A DNA stretch of 20,139 nt, from the IMG/VR virus record IMGVR_UViG_3300029309_000439, positions 1 to 20,139 of that record; one strand, given 5' to 3'. A program made the position numbers and the translations under genes. The stretch's first letter is position 1; every line of letters starts with the position of its first letter. The notes under the pieces were generated by a model that saw only the letters and a list, made by a program, of their open reading frames with translations, was not told where the DNA came from and made no database searches. This document shows, one piece after another, positions 4,771 to 12,891 of this stretch. This DNA is from a virus.

Positions 4771-7583
4771 GCAATTTGGCGTATAGCAGCATGGAGGTAT
4801 TTATCACTAATGACAAGCTTTACACTGCTGCCACTGCCCACTATCTTAAAGAAAATATTTGGACTTATGACTTGTGCAGCTGTTGCTTCAAAGACACACG
4901 TACCTCCAACTCCGTCATATTGCAACCCATATAAGTCTTTCGTAGTTCTTGCGCAGAGCACGTTGTCTGAGCCGTCAATAAATGGACCGACAACAATCTT
5001 GACTTCTGTTGCGTCGCTGGCATTGTCATTAAAGAATGCGCAGAAAATATTCATTTCATACAGGCCAGTCTCAGGAACTACATATTGATTGCTTGAATTA
5101 GTGTTGGTATTGGAGTCATAAGTTGCGGTCATGTACGTTTTAAGCGTATTCCAGCCAATCCAGCCCCCAGTTTGATTAGGTGTGAAATACGTCGTAGCCG
5201 TTGACCCTGTACCATTCCAAACCACATGATTTTTAGGGAAATTATAGCCTGAGCTAAGTGCAGTGTTTGCCCATTTACTAGCAGCGGAATTGTACTGCAA
5301 GATTTGGTTGTCTTGCACGCCGCTAATTTTTACGTCGCCTAGGTATTCCAGATGCACCGTAGACCTTCCACCGCTTGAGTTAGTCTGCTGTTGAACTGCT
5401 GCTAAATCTGTAGCTAATGAACTAACAGTTAAGCTATTCGCTGCAATCTGTTTACTTGATCCTTGTATTTCTCCGCTCAATTTATTTTGTGACTCGCTTA
5501 AAGCTTGTTGTAGCGTGCCGAGTGTAATCCTGTTGCGGCGTTGGCCAATCTTAATGTTGGCCACACTGCCAACGATTGGCGTGCTGTCGTCGCTTGCCGT
5601 GGTGCTAGTGCTGCTGTCGTATTGATACTTGAACCACTCGCCTTCATACAAGGCTTCTGTTGCGTTCATACGCAAGCGCATAGGCACGTAGTAATCCGAG
5701 TCACCATTTAGGCCTTGCACGGCGTGCGTGGGTCCGTACAAGTTACTTGACAGGCGGATGGTACCGTTGGCTGTACTTAATGGCGTTTGTCGCATGCTGA
5801 GGATGTCCAAGCACGTCAAGTCACAAATAGGTGTACTTAAGCCTGTGTAGATGCTATTGCTCCACTCGCCGGTGGACTTGGTAAATGTGCCGTCGTCATT
5901 GATTAGCCAAACGCCTTGGTTAGGGTTACTGTTGCCGATGCGGTCAGCAAGAATGGCCTCCGGTAGATCTAGGCTTTCCCTTGCGTTTGCAGCTGCGTTG
6001 GTTCGCGTGTAGGTGATAACATCACCGTCAAACGTAGAGCCGCCACGCGTTTGGTATATGCTGGTAAGGTTGGCTAGTGCAAAGGACTGGCCCAGTGAAG
6101 CGTCCGCGCTGGTGACATCGAGGTTGTTCTTGTCAAACACCTTAATGTCCCATTCACCAATTTCCGTTACGGCTACCGTACCGAGGTCAACGTCAATTGG
6201 TGGGAAGGTGATTGTGACAGTGCCGGTAAGGTGCGCACCGGCAAAGCGATCGTAGACAGCAGTGTACTCCTGTATTTCGTTTGTTGTGGTGGTGTTGTAC
6301 GTCGGCGCCTGGTCATTAGGCGCGAAGCAACTCATGTTGTCACCGTTGGTGGTGTAGGTGTTGTTTATGATTGTGCCGGCTGTGTCGGTCATGGCCGTCG
6401 TGGTGCGCTTGGCGTATATATCGCCGTGCCGCACCTTAAAGGCAAGGCGCACTCTGCGCCCCCTGTCGCTCGATGCGTTAGTCCCGTATCCGGTAAAGCT
6501 GATGACGTAGCTGAACGTCAAGCTTACGACGTCATTGTCCTCAAGCACTGGCGCACTGTTGGCAAACACAAATTGGCTTGTGATGTTGCCGCTTGCGTTG
6601 CCTGCTCCTACACCGTTCCAATCAAAGGCGTGACCTTCATAGTCGTGGGTGTAGTTTACTTCTGACAGACTGGGCAGCGCGCCAAACTCAAAGCCGGCCA
6701 GCTTAGTCTTGTTGCCTGATGTAATGGCCGTGGCTAAGCTGTACAGGTTGCCGCTGTTCTGCGTCACAAAGCCTGGTGTATTAGCACTGCTGTTGTTGCC
6801 GTTGTCGCCACTCTTAAAGTATGCGTATGCCGTCATGCCTGCGTTGGCTTTGGCCACAGGTATAACCCACCAAGCACCATGGAACTGCATTAGTCTGGCT
6901 TGCAGGTTGGTCAGCATAGACACCAACACCTCCTTGCAAGTGTGGTACTCGGCCTCACCGTTATCCTGCACGTTGCGCAGCTTGGTGTGGTTGATGATGA
7001 TTTTGCTTGTGTACGGTGCGCCGGTCATCTCCGCGTGCTGCACGTGGTCGGAGACATACAGAAAGTTCTTGTCTGCGGCCCATGCGTCTATATGGCGCAC
7101 CTTGCCAAGTATGCGACACAGCACCACGATGAGGTGCGTGGTGTCGGTGTATTCTGACGTGGGACTGTTCTTGTACAGCACTTCGTCCAGTAAGCCGATG
7201 TCGTCGGTGGCCTCAAGCGTGACAAGGTTTGGGTCTTCGTCTTGAAACGTTAGATCACAGAACAAGACACCAGACCAAAACAACTCTTGAGAAGCTGACG
7301 GACCGCGGAAGACCTCAACACGGAAGCGGCCTTCTTGTCCAGTCTGTATGTCGCTAAGGAACGTTGCGATGCTAGACGTAGTGCTGTACACAGGGATACT
7401 GCACGCGCTACTTAGGATTGGCTCGTGTGTACTTTGTCCGCGTCCGTCCCAGTCTAACTCAAAGCCTGGTGTGCCCAGTGTCAACGTACCAACAGATGAG
7501 CCGCTGTAGTCGCTGTCGTAGAAGTCAAGGTTGTACTCTGTGCCTACCTCGTCTTTAAACCCTGCTGTAAATCTCTTTGCCAT
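4767..7583 (-). CDS. Tail-tip / receptor-binding protein with C-terminal C1q-like domain
   Basis: This 938-residue protein comes directly after the tape measure, where siphophages encode distal tail, hub or central fibre proteins. The N-terminal 250 residues have the beta-rich style of a tail-tip ring or hub (for example FRVEVFRGP and VTLEATDDIGLLDEVLY). The middle is Thr/Asn-rich beta structure. Around residues 700-740 a helical, Ser/Gln-rich stretch suggests a trimeric coiled coil. Near 745-780 comes the common fibre motif LGDVKISGVQDNQILQY followed by a SKW turn. The last 150 residues look like a C1q/TNF-type jelly roll, with VVPETGLYEMNIFCAFF as the key strand pattern. The terminal domain probably binds the host surface. 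The TAATG overlap with the tape measure indicates coupled translation. Confidence 0.75.
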   Translation of the reverse strand: MAKRFTAGFKDEVGTEYNLDFYDSDYSGSSVGTLTLGTPGFELDWDGRGQSTHEPILSSACSIPVYSTTSSIATFLSDIQTGQEGRFRVEVFRGPSASQELFWSGVLFCDLTFQDEDPNLVTLEATDDIGLLDEVLYKNSPTSEYTDTTHLIVVLCRILGKVRHIDAWAADKNFLYVSDHVQHAEMTGAPYTSKIIINHTKLRNVQDNGEAEYHTCKEVLVSMLTNLQARLMQFHGAWWVIPVAKANAGMTAYAYFKSGDNGNNSSANTPGFVTQNSGNLYSLATAITSGNKTKLAGFEFGALPSLSEVNYTHDYEGHAFDWNGVGAGNASGNITSQFVFANSAPVLEDNDVVSLTFSYVISFTGYGTNASSDRGRRVRLAFKVRHGDIYAKRTTTAMTDTAGTIINNTYTTNGDNMSCFAPNDQAPTYNTTTTNEIQEYTAVYDRFAGAHLTGTVTITFPPIDVDLGTVAVTEIGEWDIKVFDKNNLDVTSADASLGQSFALANLTSIYQTRGGSTFDGDVITYTRTNAAANARESLDLPEAILADRIGNSNPNQGVWLINDDGTFTKSTGEWSNSIYTGLSTPICDLTCLDILSMRQTPLSTANGTIRLSSNLYGPTHAVQGLNGDSDYYVPMRLRMNATEALYEGEWFKYQYDSSTSTTASDDSTPIVGSVANIKIGQRRNRITLGTLQQALSESQNKLSGEIQGSSKQIAANSLTVSSLATDLAAVQQQTNSSGGRSTVHLEYLGDVKISGVQDNQILQYNSAASKWANTALSSGYNFPKNHVVWNGTGSTATTYFTPNQTGGWIGWNTLKTYMTATYDSNTNTNSSNQYVVPETGLYEMNIFCAFFNDNASDATEVKIVVGPFIDGSDNVLCARTTKDLYGLQYDGVGGTCVFEATAAQVISPNIFFKIVGSGSSVKLVISDKYLHAAIRQIA

Positions 7584-9361
7584 TACTTGCCAAATCTGCG
7601 GCGACGGCTGTAGCTGCTGCGCTCCTCACTAAGTAGAAGGTCGCGGCCACGGATTGTGCCGGTCACGTTCACATTCCCACCGCCTATCATATTCTTAAGC
7701 TTGTCCAATGGTGCTACGACCTCTGGGTTGATGCTGCTTGTGCCTGGTCCCTCGCCGACGAGGGCGAGGCTAGCGCCGCTGAAAATTCCGCCTTCGGCCA
7801 TCTGTGGTATGTTACCAAAGGCTGCGTCTACCATACCCATACCGGCAGCAATTAACGCTGGTATAACAATCATAGCCGCCGGTCCACTCATTTTACCGCT
7901 CTTAATTGCGGCCTCAATAATCATGGCTTGAGAAGCTGCTAAGGCTGCTTTGATTGCTTGCGCTGCAAACTGTTTTAAGGCTGCCGTGCTTTCCTTGCCT
8001 CCTTTAACTATTGCGCTGAATGCAGTTCCAAACTGAGTGCCAATCTGCACAGCTACACTGCGTATGATTTCGCCCATCATGGTAAACTTTTGGATTGTGG
8101 CATCCGTTGAAAAGTTGACCGAGTCATAGCTGCCTTTTAAAGTGTGGTTAGCGTGAACCGCTGCTAATACATCGACAGCATGATCAGAGTACATGCTGCT
8201 CACCTTGCCAAGCGACTGCAAGTGTGACTGCTCTACTGCAATCAGTTCTTTTTTTCCCTGTACTTCTTTACTAGTGCCGCCGTCTGTGGTCGTCGTTGGT
8301 GCTGCCGCTGGCGCGTCTGGTAAGGTGCTGAGGCTTGTCGTGCTAAAGGCAAAAAGCTCTTCCACCTTATCGACAAAAGCGTTGGCGCCTTCGAGGTGTG
8401 CGCCGGCAGCGTCAGCGCCTAATACGTTTTCAAGTTCACGCGCCAAAGTTTGCGCCGCATGAGCTTCGTCCATCAGCTCCTCGATGTTGCCTTTGTGCGC
8501 TTTCTTCAGTTTTTGCCGCAAGTGAAAGAACTGTTCACGCGACTTCTGAAGGTCGTCTTCTGACAGTGAGGCTCTTCGTACTTGGTTTGTGAACCCTTCC
8601 AGCAAACCAGTTACAACATCGAGTAGTCCTGACTTCTCTGCAAATGTGCCAAGTGCTATGGTCACGTTGTCAAACGCTGTCGTCAATCTGCCGCTGACAG
8701 TCTCCGACAGGTTAATCATAGCGTCATTGGCAAAACCGCCTTCGCTGTGCATCTGCATCAGCGCCTCGTTGAACTCGTCGACGCTAACCTTGCCAGCGCC
8801 AAACTCCATGTTGGCGTCGCCGGTGACCTTGCGCAGCTGGTCGAAGATTGGGATGCCGCGCTCCGCAAGTTGGTTTAGGCTCTCAAGCTCAACCTTACCC
8901 TTGGCTTGAACCTTAGAAAAGACAGCGGTGATGTCAGCAATGCTGTTGCCTGACGCAGCGGCTATATCGCCCAGCATACGCAGACGATCGTTGATGTCCT
9001 CGACACCTACGCCAACGGCCATCAGTTGCCGTGCGCTTCGGCTTACCTCCTCAAGCTGAAACGGAGTCTGTGCGGTAAACTTGTTAAGCTTGTCGACCAT
9101 CTTCGACGCGCCCTCCGCGCTGCCGGTGATGCTGCGAAATCCTACGCGCAGCTTCTCTAGGTCTGCACCGCTCTTGATGACAGCGGTCAAGCCGGCAGCT
9201 ACGCCGGTGGCTATCATGGTCCCTGCTTTCTTGGCAAGGTTAGATATCTCGCCAAAGTTCCTGCGGAAGTTGGACTTCGTGCGCCGCAGGTCTGAGTTGA
9301 GTTTGGTTAGGCTCTTTTTACTGAGACCGATTACAACCTTAAGACTTTTTAGTAGTGCCAT
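7583..9361 (-). CDS. Tail tape measure protein
   Basis: This 592-residue protein sets tail length and is carried in the tail tube. The N-terminal 35 residues are basic and helical. Residues 75-170 match the conserved tape-measure N-terminal domain (TPFQLEEVSRSARQL, LGDIAAASGNSIADIT, LNQLAERGIPIFDQL). The middle is helical and charged, and two hydrophobic stretches (about 47-65 and 495-530, MIVIPALIAAGMGMVDAA) could insert into the host membrane during DNA entry. The C-terminus ends in a basic cluster (YSRRRRFGK). By the family rule of about 0.15 nm per residue the tail would be near 90 nm, short for a siphophage. The start lies 23 bases inside the end of the second tail-chaperone frame, the usual position. 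Confidence 0.9.
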   Translation of the reverse strand: MALLKSLKVVIGLSKKSLTKLNSDLRRTKSNFRRNFGEISNLAKKAGTMIATGVAAGLTAVIKSGADLEKLRVGFRSITGSAEGASKMVDKLNKFTAQTPFQLEEVSRSARQLMAVGVGVEDINDRLRMLGDIAAASGNSIADITAVFSKVQAKGKVELESLNQLAERGIPIFDQLRKVTGDANMEFGAGKVSVDEFNEALMQMHSEGGFANDAMINLSETVSGRLTTAFDNVTIALGTFAEKSGLLDVVTGLLEGFTNQVRRASLSEDDLQKSREQFFHLRQKLKKAHKGNIEELMDEAHAAQTLARELENVLGADAAGAHLEGANAFVDKVEELFAFSTTSLSTLPDAPAAAPTTTTDGGTSKEVQGKKELIAVEQSHLQSLGKVSSMYSDHAVDVLAAVHANHTLKGSYDSVNFSTDATIQKFTMMGEIIRSVAVQIGTQFGTAFSAIVKGGKESTAALKQFAAQAIKAALAASQAMIIEAAIKSGKMSGPAAMIVIPALIAAGMGMVDAAFGNIPQMAEGGIFSGASLALVGEGPGTSSINPEVVAPLDKLKNMIGGGNVNVTGTIRGRDLLLSEERSSYSRRRRFGK

Positions 9362-9710
9362 TTGTCATCGCTTTAAGCGTCGCCGCCAATGCCTTGTTGC
9401 TGCCCTTCTTCTTCTTCTTCTTCTCCCAAGGGAAGATACACAGGTCCTGTGGCTTGAGTCGCTGTCCTGGCTTACCGTGTGGCGCAAGAGTAACCGTAGC
9501 TAACCACCGCGTGCGCTCCCACTCCTGTTGCTGCCTTACCTCCTCCTGTCGGTTCATGCCTTGCGCAGCAGCACAGAACTCTTGGAACGTCATGTCATAA
9601 AACACGGAAGGGCTGAACCGCAATTGGCCCAGCCCTATCTCCATGCAGTATTCAAATGTCAGCGCTTCGCCTTCACTTTTTTTTTGTGTCTCCGCCACCG
9701 AGCAACGCAC
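9339..9710 (-). CDS. Tail assembly chaperone, second frame (gpT-like extension reached by frameshift)
   Basis: This frame is probably not an independent gene. It lacks a suitable start at the end of the preceding chaperone, and the ATG at 9710 is buried in that gene. It is in the +1 (equivalently -2) frame relative to it and shares an A9 run, so recoding would join about 112 residues starting SEGEALTFEY to the first protein, giving roughly 206 residues. The pattern FEYCMEIGLGQLRFSPSVF, then MTFQEFCAAAQGMN, resembles the gpT-type domain found before tape measures, which binds the tape measure and tail tube subunits. The end is unusual: a run of six lysines coded by six AAG codons (9422-9405), then a basic helix. 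The edge at 9710 is the nominal frame; translation in this frame really begins near 9680. Confidence 0.7.
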   Translation of the reverse strand: MRCSVAETQKKSEGEALTFEYCMEIGLGQLRFSPSVFYDMTFQEFCAAAQGMNRQEEVRQQQEWERTRWLATVTLAPHGKPGQRLKPQDLCIFPWEKKKKKKGSNKALAATLKAMTNGTTKKS

Positions 9711-9957
9711 CGACAGCTTCAGCCAAGGCGTCTAGATCCTTGACCTCAATGAGTCCGAGGAAGTCGTCGCATTCGTAGTCAAACGGAATGCCGGCGTGCT
9801 TGGCTCCACTCTGTGCCATGTAGTAGACCAGCGTGCCAATCTCTACAACGTCATCACTGAGTTTGCCAAGGTCAATGCCAGCTTCACGCTTGGCCGCAGC
9901 TAAGGCGCGCATGTCGCACCTCAGTGTGAACTCTTTCTCGCTAAGCGTAAGCTTCAT
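9673..9957 (-). CDS. Tail assembly chaperone, first frame (gpG-like)
   Basis: This 94-residue protein sits between the tail tube and the tape measure, where siphophages encode chaperones that keep the tape measure soluble. It begins with a short beta hairpin (KLTLSEKEFTLRCDM) followed by helices (RALAAAKREAGIDL, DDVVEIGTLVYYMAQ and DLDALAEAVGALL), the common fold of small gpG-type tail chaperones. It ends in a glycine-rich linker and Thr-Lys-Lys-Lys coded by an A9 run just before the stop. The ATG shares one base with the stop of the tail tube gene (TAATG). Function is known from the family and from position; the sequence alone gives no catalytic motif. Confidence 0.75.
   Translation of the reverse strand: MKLTLSEKEFTLRCDMRALAAAKREAGIDLGKLSDDVVEIGTLVYYMAQSGAKHAGIPFDYECDDFLGLIEVKDLDALAEAVGALLGGGDTKKK
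9677..9685 (-). other. A9 slippery run for programmed frameshifting in the tail chaperones
   Basis: On the coding strand nine adenines are read as ACA AAA AAA AAG TGA in the first frame. Shifting by +1 (or -2), or losing one A by transcriptional slippage, continues into AGT GAA GGC and the gpT-like frame, which is open for 112 codons. A -1 shift would stop after five codons, so it is not the productive event. Confidence 0.65.
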
Positions 9958-10361
9958 TAAGCGTCGTCGCTGTCGTGAGTAATGGCACCGCTCAATTCAA
10001 ACGTGGCGCTGTAAGAAACGTTGTCCTCAGTGCCGGCGCTAGTCTCGATGCTTGTGCAAAATGCAGTAGCTGAGAACACATCGTCGTGTGTGCCAGTGTC
10101 AACACCAAACTTGATTGCAAAGCTTGAGCGTGCAGTAAAGTGAGTCATAAGCGTTGTGACTGCGTTTGTAGTGTCGTCCACCAATCCGGACACGCTAACG
10201 CTACCAGACCGCAAGCCCCCAAACAGCTCACGGAATCCGCTGCTGTCTTTGGTTGTGATGTCCCGTGTCTCCATGGACAAGCTAATGCTGCCCTCTGTTT
10301 GGTCTGGCATTGCTGTACCGGCAATGCTAACAATGTAAACTGTGCCGTTAAAAATGGCCAT
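9957..10361 (-). CDS. Major tail tube protein
   Basis: This 134-residue protein forms the tail tube by stacking rings. It has the beta-sandwich pattern of TP901-1-type tube proteins: a short N-terminal strand pair (NGTVYIVSIAGTAM), the strand SISLSMETRDITTKD, the loop SSGFRELFGGLRSGSVSVSGLV that is typical of the family, and a C-terminal strand (VSYSATFELSGAI). The size is small but within the range of such proteins. It is followed by the chaperone frames and the tape measure, which is the order expected. The acidic C-terminal tip (HDSDDA) is probably exposed. It overlaps the small membrane protein before it as TAATG. Confidence 0.85.
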   Translation of the reverse strand: MAIFNGTVYIVSIAGTAMPDQTEGSISLSMETRDITTKDSSGFRELFGGLRSGSVSVSGLVDDTTNAVTTLMTHFTARSSFAIKFGVDTGTHDDVFSATAFCTSIETSAGTEDNVSYSATFELSGAITHDSDDA

Positions 10362-10525
10362 TACTTCTCTTGTTTTTTGTTGTTTGCGATAATCGCGTTG
10401 AGCAACAAATCGACGTACGCGAACACGCGATCGTCGTTGATGCTTGGCGTGAGGTTGACTACCACCTTAGCAAACACCATGAGTGCAAGGAGCAGCTCTG
10501 CCCAATGTGTCAGGAAAAAGTCCAT
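10361..10525 (-). CDS. Small membrane protein in the tail operon, 54 residues
   Basis: This short gene starts at the ATG at 10525 (nine bases after the previous gene, with GAGG just upstream) and its stop overlaps the tail tube start as TAATG. The peptide begins MDFFLTHWAELLLALMVFAK, so residues 4-23 form one membrane helix. A polar turn (NLTPSINDDR) and a second amphipathic stretch (FAYVDLLLNAIIAN) follow, and the end is basic (NKKQEK). A membrane peptide between head-tail joining and tail tube genes is unusual. It could act in lysis, superinfection exclusion or DNA entry. I do not recognise a family, but length, overlap and composition support a real gene. Confidence 0.65.
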   Translation of the reverse strand: MDFFLTHWAELLLALMVFAKVVVNLTPSINDDRVFAYVDLLLNAIIANNKKQEK

Positions 10526-10534
10526 GACCTCAAG

Positions 10535-10933
10535 TTACAGTTCTTCGCCAAACCAACCGGCCTCCCTTGCTTCTTCTTCTGTAAGTATCTCCGCGTCGCT
10601 TGGCATAAGGTACTGGAACAGCACAACGTCGTTGGTTGAGATGTAGTACGTCATAGCTGCGCGCTCCTCAGTGGTGAGCTGTGGGAACAAGGACACTAGG
10701 GCTGTGATGTCGCGCTGCGGATGCACCTGAATAGCAAGCTCCGTGTCACCAACGCAAGCCCACTGCTCGGTGTCTGGGTGCTGGATTAGGCTAAGCAGCT
10801 GCGTCGTTACATGGCCCTCGCCATGCAGCGCCTTAGGAAGCTTGAGGTTGTACAGCTCTTGGCTGATGCCTTGCGCGCGTTGCTGGCTTGTCAATTTCAG
10901 GCGCGGCGTTACGGGGAGGTATACTGTGGCCAT
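10535..10933 (-). CDS. Unknown protein of the tail module, 132 residues
   Basis: No family is recognised. It begins with a short beta segment (ATVYLPVTPRLKL) and continues as an alpha/beta protein with a clear strand (WACVGDTELAIQVH) and an acidic C-terminal helix (ILTEEEAREAGWFGEEL). There is no membrane segment. The start shares one base with the stop of the tail-terminator fusion gene (TAATG), and the next gene is the small membrane protein. It sits where some phages carry a minor tail or capsid accessory protein, so a structural or chaperone role is likely but unproven. Confidence 0.65.
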   Translation of the reverse strand: MATVYLPVTPRLKLTSQQRAQGISQELYNLKLPKALHGEGHVTTQLLSLIQHPDTEQWACVGDTELAIQVHPQRDITALVSLFPQLTTEERAAMTYYISTNDVVLFQYLMPSDAEILTEEEAREAGWFGEEL

Positions 10934-12891
10934 TAGTAGATGCTGAAGTAGTTGTTTATGTCCGTCTCTATGCCGCTGCGGTTGCTGGATTGGTCGGAAT
11001 CAAACAATATAAATTCTTGGCTTTTGTGCATATCCATAACGGATGACCAGCCTAAAGTCACAGTTGGATTAGTTGCCATACTACCAATCATGGTCAATGA
11101 AGCTTGACTACTATTTAGGCTGTTATGAAGCTCTTGCATTGTGAGCGTGGACCCAGTGCCGCCGTTTACATAATTGATTACCGTGTTGGATGCAGAAGCA
11201 GCTGAGAGGGCTTGCGCCCAACCCCAATATGGCAAAAGACCACCGCGAGATAAGGTAATTGACCTTGAACCTACATTTGGACCCTTTACTACACTAAAAA
11301 TTGAAGTATTTCCAGAGTTGGACAAGCTCGTCGACAAATAACCCGTAATCAATATTGGCTTCCCGTTTTCAGTAATCACAGCAGAGCCGTTATATATCTG
11401 CGGTTGATTGCCGCCTGTGCTTTGCGTGGCGTTGTTAGCCGTGCCTCCAACGTTAGCTTGATCATACCAAGTAACCACGTAGCCGTTAGCACTGCCGCAA
11501 TGCGTGGCGATGGCTGACGTGTCCAGGTCTCCAGAGCCATCGAAGCCAATGTCTGTCTCGCTGTCGTCGCTGTCCCTGCGAATGCGCATGCAGCTGCCGC
11601 TATAGTCTTTGTCTAGCAAGCGCACAGAGTAAGCTGCTGCCGCTCCGGTGTAGGTATCAAGTAGCTTGTCCGGTGTGCTGCTGATAAGCGTGCGCAAGAT
11701 GACAACGCTGCCGTTGGCTGTGATGCTATTTATATAAGCGTCAACCACAGCTTCAATAAAGCTTTGAGATTGGTTATCGTAAGGCCCCAAAGGGTACTGT
11801 TGCATTTGACTTAACGCGGTAGGAAAGGGCGTGCCGCTTATGTACATAGTGCGCCGCACAGTATTGTCGGCTACAGTGTCGGCCAAGTAGTTACTAATGA
11901 AGCCACGACCCTGAACACTGTTTACGCCTTCGAAGTATTCTATTGTATGACCAGCGTTAGTGAGAGCAGTAACTGAGGCCTGGGCAGAGCTAACGCGGCT
12001 GTTGCTAAAGAAAGCGTTGTTGCCGTTAGTCATTTGCTCCTGGGCGCGCGATAAGGATCGGTTTAGCTGGCTGCTAGTTGGTGAAGCTGTAGCACCAAAG
12101 TTGCCAAGCACAGCAAGCAGGTCGCCAGTGCCTACGGTTCCATTTTGGTTTATGTCGCCAAAAACACCATTGGGGAACATGCTGTCTGTTAGCCCAGCGT
12201 CAGTACCGTACTCAGTTATAACGCCTTGCAGCATGCTAATGGTAGCCTTGTCAGAACTGTCGTGGGTAACGCTACCCTCCGGAAACTCTAGCGTGTTGGC
12301 TGTGTCGCTATTGGCTGCGCTGGTCTCTTGTACAGTTAGGCTGCCGCCGCCGCCACCGCTGGCAATGGTGGCCGTGCTGCCGTTAATCGTAACCGTGCCA
12401 TTACTAAACACCAACTTTGACACGGCGCCGCTTGGTGTACCGTCGACCTCCTCAACCGTAAATGAGTTAGACGGAAACTGTGCTACGGTAACCGCTGTGC
12501 CGGTGCGCTGGATGCGGACGTCGTAGGTCTGCTCCAATACATACACGCGTTGGTCAGGATCAAACTGCACGTCGCTTGTGTCGAAGTCTATGCTCTGCAC
12601 CTCAACGCCGCTTAACGTTCCGCTCTGACGGTCTAGGGCGCCACGTACGGCAATGCCAAGGTTCATGCCGACCTCGTAGTCATCGCTCACGCAATACAGC
12701 TCCACACGCGCTGTATCGAGTTTGCTTGTGGCGTTCTTGGTGGCTGCCGGTGTCGTGTCCGTTACGCTGTAGACAATGAAGGGAAGGACAGCGTCTTGCT
12801 GCGCCATCTCTGGAAAGATGCGGTCCGCGCAGATTGCACCTACGGCGCTGCTGTCCTTCAGCAGTTTGTATATCGCTTTGCCTGTTTCCAT
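10933..12891 (-). CDS. Tail terminator-like domain fused to a dockerin-like and LamG-like surface extension
   Basis: Residues 1-135 look like a tail terminator or DUF3168 protein: helix GKAIYKLLKDSS, then RIFPEMAQQDAVLPFIVYSV, ARVELYCVSDDY and a final strand YVLEQTYDVRIQRT. Such proteins close the tail end at the head joint and are about 130 residues long; this one has 652. The extra part runs through a beta-rich linker with a Gly5 run (179-183) and a single dockerin-like calcium loop (245-266, GDINQNGTVGTGDLL). A Ser/Asn-rich stretch follows. Residues 405-652 look like a concanavalin/LamG fold related to the arabinofuranosidase B family (MRIRRDSDDSETDIGF, GYVVTWYDQ) and end in IETDINNYFSIY. 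I see no proof of glycosidase activity; carbohydrate binding is more likely. Confidence 0.7.
   Translation of the reverse strand: METGKAIYKLLKDSSAVGAICADRIFPEMAQQDAVLPFIVYSVTDTTPAATKNATSKLDTARVELYCVSDDYEVGMNLGIAVRGALDRQSGTLSGVEVQSIDFDTSDVQFDPDQRVYVLEQTYDVRIQRTGTAVTVAQFPSNSFTVEEVDGTPSGAVSKLVFSNGTVTINGSTATIASGGGGGSLTVQETSAANSDTANTLEFPEGSVTHDSSDKATISMLQGVITEYGTDAGLTDSMFPNGVFGDINQNGTVGTGDLLAVLGNFGATASPTSSQLNRSLSRAQEQMTNGNNAFFSNSRVSSAQASVTALTNAGHTIEYFEGVNSVQGRGFISNYLADTVADNTVRRTMYISGTPFPTALSQMQQYPLGPYDNQSQSFIEAVVDAYINSITANGSVVILRTLISSTPDKLLDTYTGAAAAYSVRLLDKDYSGSCMRIRRDSDDSETDIGFDGSGDLDTSAIATHCGSANGYVVTWYDQANVGGTANNATQSTGGNQPQIYNGSAVITENGKPILITGYLSTSLSNSGNTSIFSVVKGPNVGSRSITLSRGGLLPYWGWAQALSAASASNTVINYVNGGTGSTLTMQELHNSLNSSQASLTMIGSMATNPTVTLGWSSVMDMHKSQEFILFDSDQSSNRSGIETDINNYFSIY

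Noticed and set aside
9339-9710. Independent start of the second chaperone frame at 9710
   Set aside because: The ATG lies inside the first chaperone gene and the frame's N-terminal residues before the A9 run do not look like a separate protein; frameshift fusion fits known tail-gene organisation better.
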